DNA of 26,669 nucleotides from CAZWZG01 sp964638245. GTDB taxonomy: Bacteria > Pseudomonadota > Alphaproteobacteria > Rhodobacterales > Rhodobacteraceae. A model generated the notes under the pieces. The model was not told where the DNA came from, did no database searches, and saw nothing but the letters and a program-made list of their open reading frames with translations. A program made the position numbers and the translations under genes. Below, piece after piece: positions 20,232 to 26,669 of this stretch. The stretch spans positions 1 through 26,669 of the forward strand of contig CAZWZG010000026.1 of NCBI GenBank assembly GCA_964638245.1. The letters are read 5' to 3'. Numbering within the stretch: position 1 is the stretch's first letter; each line of letters begins with the position of its first letter.

Positions 20232-21805
20232 CAGCCATTGCCCTCCACACCGGCCATCAGCAGGCCCAGTTCGCGCTCGTCTGTTTGATCGGGCAAACGC
20301 TCGCCCATGATCCGGCCATCGAACATCACGGCGATCCGGTCAGACAGCGACAGGATCTCTTCCAACTCGACCGAAACGAGCAGAACCGCTTTGCCGGCAT
20401 CGCGCAGATCGACGATTTGCTTGTGAATGAATTCGATCGCACCGATGTCGACACCCCGCGTGGGTTGGCCGACAAGCAGCAACTCGGGGTTCCGCTCGAT
20501 CTCGCGGGCGACCACGATTTTCTGCTGGTTGCCGCCCGAGAAGTTCTTGGCCGCCAGCCAAGGGTTTGGCGGTCGGACGTCGAATTTTTCCATCTTGCGA
20601 GCGGCATCGGCTTGAATGGCCGCGGGATCGGTCAGCATCCCGCGATTGAATTGCGGGTCATCGTGATACCCGAAGGCGACGTTTTCCCAGGCAAAGAAGT
20701 CCATGATCAAGCCTTCGGATTGCCGATCTTCAGGCACATGGGCAATACCGCGTTTGCGTCGTGTGCGCGCGTCCGAATAGCGTCCTGTCAAGTCAATCTC
20801 TTGCCCACTGACCTTGATCGAACCGGTCCCCTGGGCGATCCCGCCAAGGATTTCCAACAGTTCGGTCTGACCGTTCCCGGCCACCCCTGCGATCCCAAGT
20901 ATCTCGCCCGCTTTGACGTTCAACGAGATGCCTTTGACGCGCTCGACCCCGGCCTTGTCGACCATGCGCAGGTTCTCGACCTCAAGGACGGTTGCCCCCG
21001 GCGTCGCTGGCTTTTTCTCGATGCGAAGCAATACCTTACGCCCGACCATCAGCTCTGCCAGATGCTCGGGGTTGGTCTCTGACGTTTTGACGGTGGCCGT
21101 CATTTCACCGCGTCGCATGACGCTGACAGTATCGGTTGCATCCATGATCTCGCGCAGCTTGTGCGTGATCAGGATGATGGTTTTTCCTTCCTCTTTCAGC
21201 CGCGCCAGAATGCGGAACAGCTGGTCCGCCTCGGCGGGCGTCAGGACGCCTGTTGGCTCATCAAGGATCAGGATTTGGGCGTCTCGGTAGAGTGCTTTGA
21301 GGATTTCGACACGCTGCTGGTGGCCCACGGACAAGTCCTGGATCAACGCGTCAGGTTCGACATTCAACTCGTATTCTTCAGCCAGGGCTTTGAGCTGTCC
21401 GCGCGCCTTGGCCAGTGACGGGCGCAACATGCCGCCGTCTTCGGCGCCCAGAATGATATTCTCCAGCACCGTAAAATTCTCGACCAGCTTGAAGTGCTGG
21501 AACACCATGCCGATACCTGCGGCAATGGCTGCCTGACTGTCGGGGATTTCGGTCTTTTGACCCTTGATAAAAATCTCACCTGCATCGGCTTTGTAAAAGC
21601 CGTAAAGGATCGACATAAGCGTGGACTTGCCCGCGCCATTCTCGCCGATAATGCCGTGGATCGTACCGGGCATGACCCGGATCGAAATATCTTTGTTAGC
21701 CTGGACCGGCCCAAATGCCTTCGAGATGCCCTTGAGTTCTATCGCGGGCGCCGAAGTGGTTGGGGCGGCCATTGGCCGCCCCGTCGTGTCGGCATCAGCC
21801 GTCAT
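20231..21805 (-). CDS. ABC transporter ATP-binding protein, two nucleotide-binding domains (nucleoside uptake)
   Basis: A 524-residue fused ATPase of the RbsA/NupO type. Domain 1: Walker A GENGAGKST at residues 54-62, signature LSVGHQQRVEILKAL, Walker B ILILDEPTGVLTP. Domain 2 starts about residue 270 with a degenerate Walker A (GVAGNGQTELLE, no lysine), signature NFSGGNQQKIVVARE and LLLVGQPTRGVDIGA in place of a standard Walker B. Such asymmetry is normal in this family, leaving one fully competent site. The ATG overlaps the stop of the binding-protein gene by one base (TAATG). It powers the import of nucleosides captured by the BMP protein. Confidence 0.92.
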   Translation of the reverse strand: MTADADTTGRPMAAPTTSAPAIELKGISKAFGPVQANKDISIRVMPGTIHGIIGENGAGKSTLMSILYGFYKADAGEIFIKGQKTEIPDSQAAIAAGIGMVFQHFKLVENFTVLENIILGAEDGGMLRPSLAKARGQLKALAEEYELNVEPDALIQDLSVGHQQRVEILKALYRDAQILILDEPTGVLTPAEADQLFRILARLKEEGKTIILITHKLREIMDATDTVSVMRRGEMTATVKTSETNPEHLAELMVGRKVLLRIEKKPATPGATVLEVENLRMVDKAGVERVKGISLNVKAGEILGIAGVAGNGQTELLEILGGIAQGTGSIKVSGQEIDLTGRYSDARTRRKRGIAHVPEDRQSEGLIMDFFAWENVAFGYHDDPQFNRGMLTDPAAIQADAARKMEKFDVRPPNPWLAAKNFSGGNQQKIVVAREIERNPELLLVGQPTRGVDIGAIEFIHKQIVDLRDAGKAVLLVSVELEEILSLSDRIAVMFDGRIMGERLPDQTDERELGLLMAGVEGNG

Positions 21806-22806
21806 TAGAACTCCAGAACCGGGCAGCTGTCGTTGGTGTAGTAAGCGACAACTTCGGTTTCACCGGCGATAATGCTGGCCTTGGCTGCGTCCACAGTGGC
21901 CTTCATTTCGTCGGTCACCAGATCGGCGTTGAACTCGTCCAGCGCGTATCCAACGCCTTCGTTTTCAAGACCCATCGTGATGACGCCAGGCTCGAAGCCT
22001 TCCACGCCAGCCGAGAACACGTCAAAGACGGCCTGGTCAACACGCTTGAGCATCGAGGTCAGAACCTGACCGGGGTACAGGTAGTTCTGGTTGCTATCGA
22101 CGCCGATCGAAAGGATGTCAGCGTCTGCTGCCGCCTGAAGAACACCAACGCCGGTGCCGCCAGCGGCTGCAAAGACCACGTCAGCGCCCTGGCTGATCTG
22201 TGCCTTTGTCAATTCGCCACCCTTCACCGGGTCATTCCACGCAGCGGGCGTCGTGCCCGTCATGTTGGCAACCACTTCGATGTCCGGGTTCACAGCCTTG
22301 GCGCCTTGGGCAAAGCCGCAGCCGAAGTGACGGATCAGCGGAACGTCCATGCCGCCGATAAAGCCGACTGTACCCGTTTCGGATGCCATCGCGGCCATCA
22401 TTCCAACGAGATAGCTGCCTTCATGCTCGGCGAATGTGATCTGGCGCAGGTTCGGGATGTCGAGCCAGCCCACATCGATGATCGCAAAGCTGGTGTCAGG
22501 GTACTTCGGTGCCACCTCTTCCATGGTCGAGGCGTTCTGGAAGCCCAGAACGACGATCGGGTTGAAGCCCGCTTCGGCCAGACGCGTGGCGAACTGAACG
22601 CGCTGCGCTTCCGAGGTCACTTCGATTTCGCGGTATGTGCCGCCGGTTTCTTCTGCCCAACGCTGTGCACCGTTGTAGGCAGCTTCGTTGAACGATTTGT
22701 CGAACTTGCCGCCAAGGTCGTACATCAGCGCAGGTTCGGCCAGCGCGCCACCAGCAGACAGGGCGACGAGCGCAGCTGCACTCATTAGTTTTTTCATGAG
22801 GGTCAT
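21805..22806 (-). CDS. BMP family ABC transporter substrate-binding protein (purine nucleoside)
   Basis: A 333-residue periplasmic binding protein of the PnrA/BmpA family. It starts with a signal peptide (MTLMKKLMSAAALVALSAGGALA, cleavage before EPALMYDLG); unlike many relatives it has no lipobox cysteine, so it is soluble. Visible family motifs are DLGGKFDKSFNEAAYNGAQRW, PIVVLGFQNASTM, DTSFAIIDVGW, AEHEGSYLVGMMAA, VGFIGGMDVPLI and GADVVFAAAGGTGVGVLQAA. The ATG at 22806-22804 has GGGAG about six bases upstream; an ATG three codons later is less likely. It heads the operon, and with punA at its end suggests purine nucleoside import. The exact ligand is inferred. Confidence 0.92.
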   Translation of the reverse strand: MTLMKKLMSAAALVALSAGGALAEPALMYDLGGKFDKSFNEAAYNGAQRWAEETGGTYREIEVTSEAQRVQFATRLAEAGFNPIVVLGFQNASTMEEVAPKYPDTSFAIIDVGWLDIPNLRQITFAEHEGSYLVGMMAAMASETGTVGFIGGMDVPLIRHFGCGFAQGAKAVNPDIEVVANMTGTTPAAWNDPVKGGELTKAQISQGADVVFAAAGGTGVGVLQAAADADILSIGVDSNQNYLYPGQVLTSMLKRVDQAVFDVFSAGVEGFEPGVITMGLENEGVGYALDEFNADLVTDEMKATVDAAKASIIAGETEVVAYYTNDSCPVLEF

Positions 22807-22883
22807 ATGTTTCTCCCAGTTTACGTCACAAGGGGCAGGCAGCCCGCCCCGGCAGGTGTAAAGCCCCTGCCTGATCATGATCT

Positions 22884-22913
22884 ATTAACGACCGAGGCGT
22901 TCGGGAGGGTCAA
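22884..22913 (-). promoter_or_regulatory. Candidate promoter of the nucleoside uptake operon
   Basis: On the minus strand TTGACC (22913-22908), an 18-base spacer and GTTAAT (22889-22884). The leader to the bmp ATG is about 70 bases and includes a six-pair hairpin, GGCAGG (22851-22856) with CCTGCC (22866-22871). No purine riboswitch consensus is seen. Confidence 0.4.
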
Positions 22914-23003
22914 GTGGAAACGGCGTGATTGACGCGGTAAGGCGACGTCACGGAATGTCGGAAGACCCTGTTTTGCTTGGGGATTAGGCGACCCGCAAAC
23001 GAC

Positions 23004-23411
23004 TCAGAGTGTCTTGGACAAAAGAAGGGCATCCGCGCGGGTTCCGTCGGCGCGACGATAGTAGCCCTTGCGCCGCCCGGTCTGCGCGAATCCGAGTTTT
23101 GCATAAAGCGCGCGTGCGGGATGATTCCCCTCCTCGACCTCAAGAAAGACGGTCGCGACCCCCGCATTTGTCAGTCGTTTAAGCAGAGAATTCATAAGGG
23201 TGGTCCCGTGACCCTTGCGTTGGGCATCAGGGTCTACCGCGACCATCAGGATCTCGGCCTCATCCAATATTTGACGCGCCAGGGCAAAGCCTGCGGGCAT
23301 GCACTCGATCAGCGTTTCTTTCAGGTCCAGAAGGTCGGCATAGCTTTTGGGGGACCAGCCGCGGGAAGGCGCCGCGCGTTCATGGAGGCGCGCGAGGTCT
23401 TGTGGGCTCAC
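23004..23411 (-). CDS. rimI: Ribosomal protein S18-alanine N-acetyltransferase family (RimI/GNAT)
   Basis: A 135-residue GNAT acetyltransferase. The acetyl-CoA site is VAVDPDAQRKGHGTTLMNSLL (Q/RxxGxG loop: QRKGHG), followed by VFLEVEEGNHPARALYAKLGF, the characteristic RimI region with the NxxARxxYxxxGF pattern, and GRRKGYYRR. It acetylates the N-terminal alanine of ribosomal protein S18 in E. coli; substrates of alphaproteobacterial members are less certain. The start is GTG at 23411-23409, overlapping the tsaB stop (GTGA), which places it in the nfuA-tsaB-rimI operon. The tsaB-rimI linkage is common in bacteria and supports the call. Confidence 0.85.
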   Translation of the reverse strand: MSPQDLARLHERAAPSRGWSPKSYADLLDLKETLIECMPAGFALARQILDEAEILMVAVDPDAQRKGHGTTLMNSLLKRLTNAGVATVFLEVEEGNHPARALYAKLGFAQTGRRKGYYRRADGTRADALLLSKTL

Positions 23412-24064
23412 GAGGTGATCTCGGGTGCAACTGTGCGCGACGGCGCCGCGTCTGCCGCTCGAACGTAGAGCGGGGCGGGGGGCTTAACATCACCGTGCCA
23501 GCGGGTCGCGGCCACACGCGCAATAGCGGCAGCCGCAGCGAAGGCTGCAGGTTGGCTCGGGATACCGAGATGTGCTGCGACGTCGTCGGAGCGCTCTCCG
23601 ACCGCGACTGTTCCAGCAGCTTGCGCCGGAATGTCTTCGATTGCGCCTTGCGTGATGCCGTTGTCGGCGGGGCCCATATAGTAAACCTCGCCACGTGGTG
23701 CAGCGATTGTCCGAAGAAGTGGTCCATCCGTGCCGACGGCCAGTGCTTCGAAGAGTGACACACCAACAGCAGGGATGTTCAGGGACAGGGCAAGCCCGCG
23801 TGCTGCGCTCACCGATATGCGGATGCCCGTAAAGTTGCCTGGTCCGGTTCCAACGCCAATCGCGTCAAGGTCGCGCAGAGTGACATCTCCCTCTGCCAGA
23901 ACCTCGTCGATCATTGGAAAAAGCCGCTCGGATTGGCCTTTTGTCATGGGTTCATCAAGCGCCGCGATAATTTCGGTGGCGTGCAGTAAGGCGACGCCAC
24001 AATGGGCGCTCGACGTGTCAAAGCCCAGGATCAGGGGCTTAGGCTGCGACAGGGCGCACCTCAA
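23408..24064 (-). CDS. tsaB: tRNA threonylcarbamoyladenosine biosynthesis protein TsaB
   Basis: A 218-residue ASKHA-fold protein. With TsaD and TsaE it transfers threonylcarbamoyl to A37 of ANN-decoding tRNAs; TsaB is the non-catalytic scaffold partner of TsaD. Motifs: LGFDTSSAHCGVALL at the N-terminus, GQSERLFPMIDEVL, and IGVGTGPGNFTGIRISVSAARGLALSL, which is diagnostic for TsaB. No ATG is available near the expected start; TTG at 24064-24062 gives MRCALSQPKPLILGFD and overlaps the end of nfuA by 26 bases, with GAGG just upstream. Translation initiation may therefore be coupled to nfuA. Its own stop overlaps the rimI start. Confidence 0.9.
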   Translation of the reverse strand: MRCALSQPKPLILGFDTSSAHCGVALLHATEIIAALDEPMTKGQSERLFPMIDEVLAEGDVTLRDLDAIGVGTGPGNFTGIRISVSAARGLALSLNIPAVGVSLFEALAVGTDGPLLRTIAAPRGEVYYMGPADNGITQGAIEDIPAQAAGTVAVGERSDDVAAHLGIPSQPAAFAAAAAIARVAATRWHGDVKPPAPLYVRAADAAPSRTVAPEITS

Positions 24065-24605
24065 GCACCTCGGGGATGTAATGCCGCAGGAGGTTCTCGA
24101 TACCCATCTTGAGCGTCAAAGTAGACGAAGGACAGCCCGCACAAGCGCCTTGCATGTGAAGATAAACGATCCCGCGATCGAACCCGTGGAACGTGATGTC
24201 ACCGCCATCCTGCGCCACGGCAGGCCGTACGCGGGTGTCGAGCAGTTCCTTGATCTGACCAACGATTTCGCCGTCTTCGCCAGTATGCTCGGCGTGGCCA
24301 CCTGTGCCGCCGCCGCTGCCATCGGCCATGACGGGTGCGCCGGACTGGAAATGCTCCATGATCGCGCCCAGGAGGGCGGGTTTGACGTGATCCCAATCCG
24401 TGTCATCGGACTTGGTGATCGTCACGAAGTCGTTTCCAAAGAAAACACCCTTCACGCCGGGCACCGCAAAAAGACGCTCGGCCAGCGGCGACGCTGATGC
24501 GGCCTCAGGCGACGGGAAATCCGCGCTGCCGGTGTCCAGAACGGTCTGGCCGGGAAGGAATTTCAAGGTCGCCGGGTTGGGCGTTGATTCTGTCTGGATG
24601 AACAT
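24039..24605 (-). CDS. nfuA: NifU/NfuA family iron-sulfur scaffold/carrier protein
   Basis: A 188-residue Nfu protein that carries and delivers [4Fe-4S] clusters to target enzymes. The N-terminal Nfu_N domain (residues 1-90) starts MFIQTESTPNPATLKFLPG, the universal opening, with FAVPGVKGVFFGNDFVTITK. A glycine/histidine linker (about 93-108) joins the NifU C-terminal domain with RPAVAQDGGDITFHGF and the cluster-binding pair Cys155-x2-Cys158 (GACAGCPSS). Complex II, encoded in the same window, needs three iron-sulfur clusters, but no specific link is implied. It is the first gene of the nfuA-tsaB-rimI operon, with a strong promoter at 24632-24660 and the ribosome site AGGAG. Confidence 0.95.
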   Translation of the reverse strand: MFIQTESTPNPATLKFLPGQTVLDTGSADFPSPEAASASPLAERLFAVPGVKGVFFGNDFVTITKSDDTDWDHVKPALLGAIMEHFQSGAPVMADGSGGGTGGHAEHTGEDGEIVGQIKELLDTRVRPAVAQDGGDITFHGFDRGIVYLHMQGACAGCPSSTLTLKMGIENLLRHYIPEVLEVRPVAA

Positions 24606-24631
24606 CTTGCGCAGCTCCTGGATGAGTAGAG

Positions 24632-24660
24632 AATATGTGGTCCAACGGCGAAAGTGTCAA
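24632..24660 (-). promoter_or_regulatory. Promoter of nfuA-tsaB-rimI
   Basis: On the minus strand a perfect TTGACA (24660-24655), a 17-base spacer and CATATT (24637-24632; four of six). The start would fall near 24625, giving a short leader that contains AGGAG (24619-24615) nine bases before the nfuA ATG. This is the best sigma-70 promoter in the window. Confidence 0.7.
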
Positions 24661-24686
24661 CGGTTTGGAACGATTCTAAATCTGAC

Positions 24687-24842
24687 GGAAAAGACCCCCC
24701 GGCGGCGCGGGCCGGGGGGTCAAGCCGAACGGGTGGCGAACCCGGGCAGCTTGCCCATGCAGGAACAACGACCGGTAGGCCCGGACGAGACGCGGGGACG
24801 AGTTACATAACCGCATGGGCAGCGCGGAAGGGGACTCCGCGC
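24687..24842 (-). ncRNA. Candidate structured RNA between trpS and nfuA
   Basis: Within the 306-base gap 24606-24911 there is no credible gene, but several perfect inverted repeats. Reading the minus strand: GCGCGGA / TCCGCGC (24842-24822, seven-base loop); TGCCCATGC / GCATGGGCA (24821-24813 with 24760-24752) enclosing 52 bases; CGGG-TTCGCCA-CCCG (24744-24730); then the terminator at 24721-24689. GGGCA-AGC-TGCCC (24756-24744) competes with the long-range stem. The order of structures ending in a terminator suggests either a long trpS 3' UTR or an independent small RNA. It does not match 4.5S, 6S, RNase P or tmRNA as I know them. The 5' end is a guess. Confidence 0.35.
24689..24721 (-). terminator. 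Strong intrinsic terminator downstream of trpS
   Basis: GACCCCCCGGC (24693-24703) and GCCGGGGGGTC (24711-24721) form a perfect 11-pair stem with a seven-base loop. On the minus strand it is followed at once by TTTT (24692-24689). It separates trpS and the intergenic RNA from the nfuA promoter. Confidence 0.8.
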
Positions 24843-24911
24843 GCAAACCCTAGGCGGGCGGTGAATCCGATTTGTGACGTTTCGCGGATTTCCTGTGGAT
24901 AACCCGAGGCA

Positions 24912-25922
24912 TTAACCCCGGATCATGCCAACAATCTCGTAGGTGCGCTCAAGGATGGGCGTCGCGATTGTGCGTGCCTTATCCGCGCCGCCTGCAAGAA
25001 CCCGGTCGATTTCGGCAGGATCTTCCATCAGGCGGGCCATTTCCTTGGTGATCGGAGCGAGCGTTTGGACGGCCACTTCGGCCAGGGCCGGTTTGAACTG
25101 ACCAAACTGCGCACCGGCATGTTCCGCGATAACGGCGTCGGGCGTTACTCCGGCCAATGCCGCGTAGATGTTCACCAGATTGCGGGCCTCGGGACGCTCG
25201 GCAAGACCCTCCAGCGTCTCGGGGAGCGGTTCAGGGTCCGTGCGTGCCTTGCGGATCTTTGCGGCGATCGTGTCAGCATCATCGGTCAGGTTGATGCGGC
25301 TCATGTCCGAGGGATCGGATTTCGACATCTTTTTTGATCCATCGCGCAGGCTCATCACCCGGGTACCGGCGCCCTCGATCACCGGTTCGGTGATCGGGAA
25401 GAAATCCACGCCATAGTCGTTGTTGAACTTGGCCGCGATGTCGCGGGTCAGTTCCAGATGCTGCTTCTGGTCCTCGCCCACGGGAACGTGCGTGGCGTGA
25501 TAGATCAGAATATCCGCGGCCATGAGCGCGGGGTAAGCAAAAAGCCCCAGCGAGGCGTTCTCGGAATTCTTGCCCGCCTTATCCTTCCATTGGGTCATGC
25601 GACCCATCCACCCCATGCGTGCCACGCAGTTGAAAATCCACGCCAGTTGCGCGTGCTCAGGCACCTGCGACTGGTTGAAAATGGCAGACTGCGTTGGGTC
25701 CAGACCTGCTGCCAAGTACCCGGCTGCAAGCTCTCGCGTGGCGTGGCGCAGCGCTTCGGGGTCCTGCCAAACGGTGATCGCATGGAGGTCGACGATGCAG
25801 TACAGCGTCTCCATCTGATCCTGCATATCGACCCAGCGCTTCAAGGCGCCAAGATAGTTGCCCAGTGTCAGTCCGCCCGAAGGCTGAATGCCCGAAAGCA
25901 CGCGCGGCGTGAACTCTGCCAT
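24912..25922 (-). CDS. trpS: Tryptophanyl-tRNA synthetase
   Basis: A 336-residue class I aminoacyl-tRNA synthetase that charges tRNA-Trp. The nucleotide motif appears as SGIQPSGGLTLGNYLG (residues 10-25; the HIGH equivalent in this family is TLGN), and KMSKS is at 198-202 (DGSKKMSKSDPSD). GRMTQWKDKAGKN and GLFAYPALMAADILIY, conserved in bacterial TrpRS, are also present. Length and N-terminus fit the family. The ATG at 25922 has AAGGA about nine bases upstream. It is followed by a 190-base region ending in a strong terminator, and is divergent from the rhomboid-like gene, with 72 bases between. Confidence 0.97.
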   Translation of the reverse strand: MAEFTPRVLSGIQPSGGLTLGNYLGALKRWVDMQDQMETLYCIVDLHAITVWQDPEALRHATRELAAGYLAAGLDPTQSAIFNQSQVPEHAQLAWIFNCVARMGWMGRMTQWKDKAGKNSENASLGLFAYPALMAADILIYHATHVPVGEDQKQHLELTRDIAAKFNNDYGVDFFPITEPVIEGAGTRVMSLRDGSKKMSKSDPSDMSRINLTDDADTIAAKIRKARTDPEPLPETLEGLAERPEARNLVNIYAALAGVTPDAVIAEHAGAQFGQFKPALAEVAVQTLAPITKEMARLMEDPAEIDRVLAGGADKARTIATPILERTYEIVGMIRG

Positions 25923-25994
25923 GGGTGTCGTCCTTGATTTGAATTTTCGGCTCGCTTATCGGTGCGGACCAGCCCCGTCAAGAAAGGCGACATC

Positions 25995-26669
25995 ATGAGC
26001 AGTCATCCCGATGCCTCCCCGATCAATCCCCTGCCCGCAGTGGTGGTCGCGCTCAGCCTTGCGATTTTCGGGGTTGAGGCAATGCTGTGGGCTGCGGGGC
26101 AGGGCATCATCGGAGGAGCCGCGGGCGTGGGTTGGCGAATCGATGCGATCCAGACCTATGGGTTTTCGGGCCGCCTGTTTGATTGGATGGTCGAGACGCG
26201 CCGGTTCGAATTCGACAACATGATCCGCTTCGTGACCTATCCCTTCATCCACAACAGCTTCCTGCACGTTGCCATGGTGCTGGTCTTCCTACTGGCGCTT
26301 GGGAAAATGGTCAGCGAAGTGCTGGGGTCGATGGCCCTGATCATCACGTTTTTCACCTGTGCGATCGTTGGCGCGCTGGCGTTTGCCTTGATCACCGACG
26401 TCCAGGAACCGCTTTATGGTGGGTACCCGGCGGTCTACGGTCTTATCGGCACTTACACGTTCATCCTTTGGGTGCGCCTTGGCCGGTCGGGGCAGAACCA
26501 GATGCAAGCGTTCTCGTTGATCGCGATGTTGATGGGCATCCAGTTGATCTTTGGCTTGCTGTTCACGGTTGGCTTTACCTGGATTGCCGAGGTTGTAGGC
26601 TTTGTCACCGGCTTTCTGATCGCGCCGCTCGTTGCACCGGGTGGGTTCCGGCGGTTCCTCGACAAGATG
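25995..26669 (+). CDS. Rhomboid-fold membrane protein lacking catalytic residues (partial, runs off right edge)
   Basis: The first 225 residues are visible and still open at the window end. Six or so hydrophobic segments occur (about 14-35, 93-110, 112-135, 147-160, 173-195, 198-215). The rhomboid landmarks FVTYPFIHNSFLHVAMVLVFLLALGKMVSEVLGS (residues 79-112) are clear, including the helix-two His-Asn-x-x-x-His pattern. However, where active rhomboids read GxSGAxYGLxG, this protein has GGYPAVYGLIG (142-152), placing Tyr where the catalytic Ser should be. The helix-six His is replaced too (WIAEVVGFVTGF). It is therefore probably a pseudoprotease. Start at the ATG 25995 with AAAGGCGA upstream. 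Confidence 0.85.
   Translation, partial: MSSHPDASPINPLPAVVVALSLAIFGVEAMLWAAGQGIIGGAAGVGWRIDAIQTYGFSGRLFDWMVETRRFEFDNMIRFVTYPFIHNSFLHVAMVLVFLLALGKMVSEVLGSMALIITFFTCAIVGALAFALITDVQEPLYGGYPAVYGLIGTYTFILWVRLGRSGQNQMQAFSLIAMLMGIQLIFGLLFTVGFTWIAEVVGFVTGFLIAPLVAPGGFRRFLDKM

Noticed and set aside
22807..23003. Possible purine riboswitch in the leader of the nucleoside uptake operon
   Set aside because: The leader has a short GGCAGG/CCTGCC hairpin but none of the conserved purine-riboswitch loop or junction sequences I know, and no terminator alternative.
24687..24842. Known housekeeping RNA (4.5S, 6S, RNase P, tmRNA) in the trpS-nfuA gap
   Set aside because: The conserved cores I can recall (for example the SRP GGAAGCAGC-type loop or the RNase P GAGGAAAGTCC) are absent. 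The TTCGCCA seven-base loop resembles a T-loop but lacks its conserved A.
24894..24902. Perfect DnaA box (TTATCCACA on the minus strand) next to the trpS stop
   Set aside because: It is a single copy with no box cluster, no AT-rich unwinding region and no dnaA, parA or gidA nearby. One nine-base match is not evidence of an origin. The TTATCCATA in the sdhC leader is a one-mismatch chance match.
1..26669. Mobile elements, CRISPR arrays, toxin-antitoxin or defence systems
   Set aside because: No transposase, integrase, target-site duplications, spaced direct repeats or defence-family proteins are visible; the window reads as core metabolism with regulatory insertions.

Overview
The window looks like a chromosomal segment of a marine Roseobacter-type alphaproteobacterium (Rhodobacterales), at roughly 60% GC by eye. 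The evidence is the gene content: ethylmalonyl-CoA (EMC) pathway genes in place of glyoxylate-shunt genes, an sdhCDAB operon with a small lipoprotein gene inserted, an HvrA-type H-NS protein, and a luxR-luxI pair directly downstream of ccr. This assignment is inference from families, not from a database search. I see no insertion sequence, prophage, CRISPR array, tRNA or rRNA.

Layout. Positions 1-171 hold the start of malate dehydrogenase (minus strand), followed by a small secreted protein gene. Positions 863-3508 are a tightly overlapping plus-strand operon: (3S)-malyl-CoA thioesterase, an NnrU membrane protein, a DUF1737 protein and mesaconyl-CoA hydratase. After a secreted orphan gene (3605-4030) comes the succinate dehydrogenase operon sdhC-sdhD-sdhA-lipoprotein-sdhB (4190-7839). 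Then follow deoD (minus), a secreted DUF4329/JAMM-like protein, an H-NS-like protein, and the divergent pair ethylmalonyl-CoA mutase / crotonyl-CoA carboxylase-reductase (9539-13052). The quorum-sensing block (13268-14870) has a small orphan protein, a LuxR receptor and an AHL synthase. Two shared terminator-like repeats bracket a RecD-like helicase and an SDR gene (15046-17297).

The second half is mostly minus strand. A purine nucleoside uptake and salvage operon runs bmp - ATPase - permease - permease - punA (22806 to 17353). An nfuA-tsaB-rimI operon follows (24605 to 23004). Next are a structured intergenic region with a strong terminator and trpS. A rhomboid-fold gene lacking the catalytic residues runs off the right edge on the plus strand.

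How the genes fit together. CCR, Ecm, Mch and Mcl2 are four enzymes of acetyl-CoA assimilation through the EMC pathway. Its products, glyoxylate and propionyl-CoA (ending as malate and succinyl-CoA), feed the TCA steps encoded by sdhCDAB and mdh. The QS genes next to ccr suggest a possible link between population density and C2 metabolism. The most interesting non-coding signals are: two copies of a 15-bp palindrome (TTCYGC-N3-GCRGAA) in the ecm-ccr intergenic region; three TGTGATCAC-type palindromes before the sdh operon and the gene ahead of it, two of them spaced exactly 21 bp apart; Shine-Dalgarno-masking inverted repeats before sdhC and luxI; and a candidate structured RNA between trpS and nfuA.
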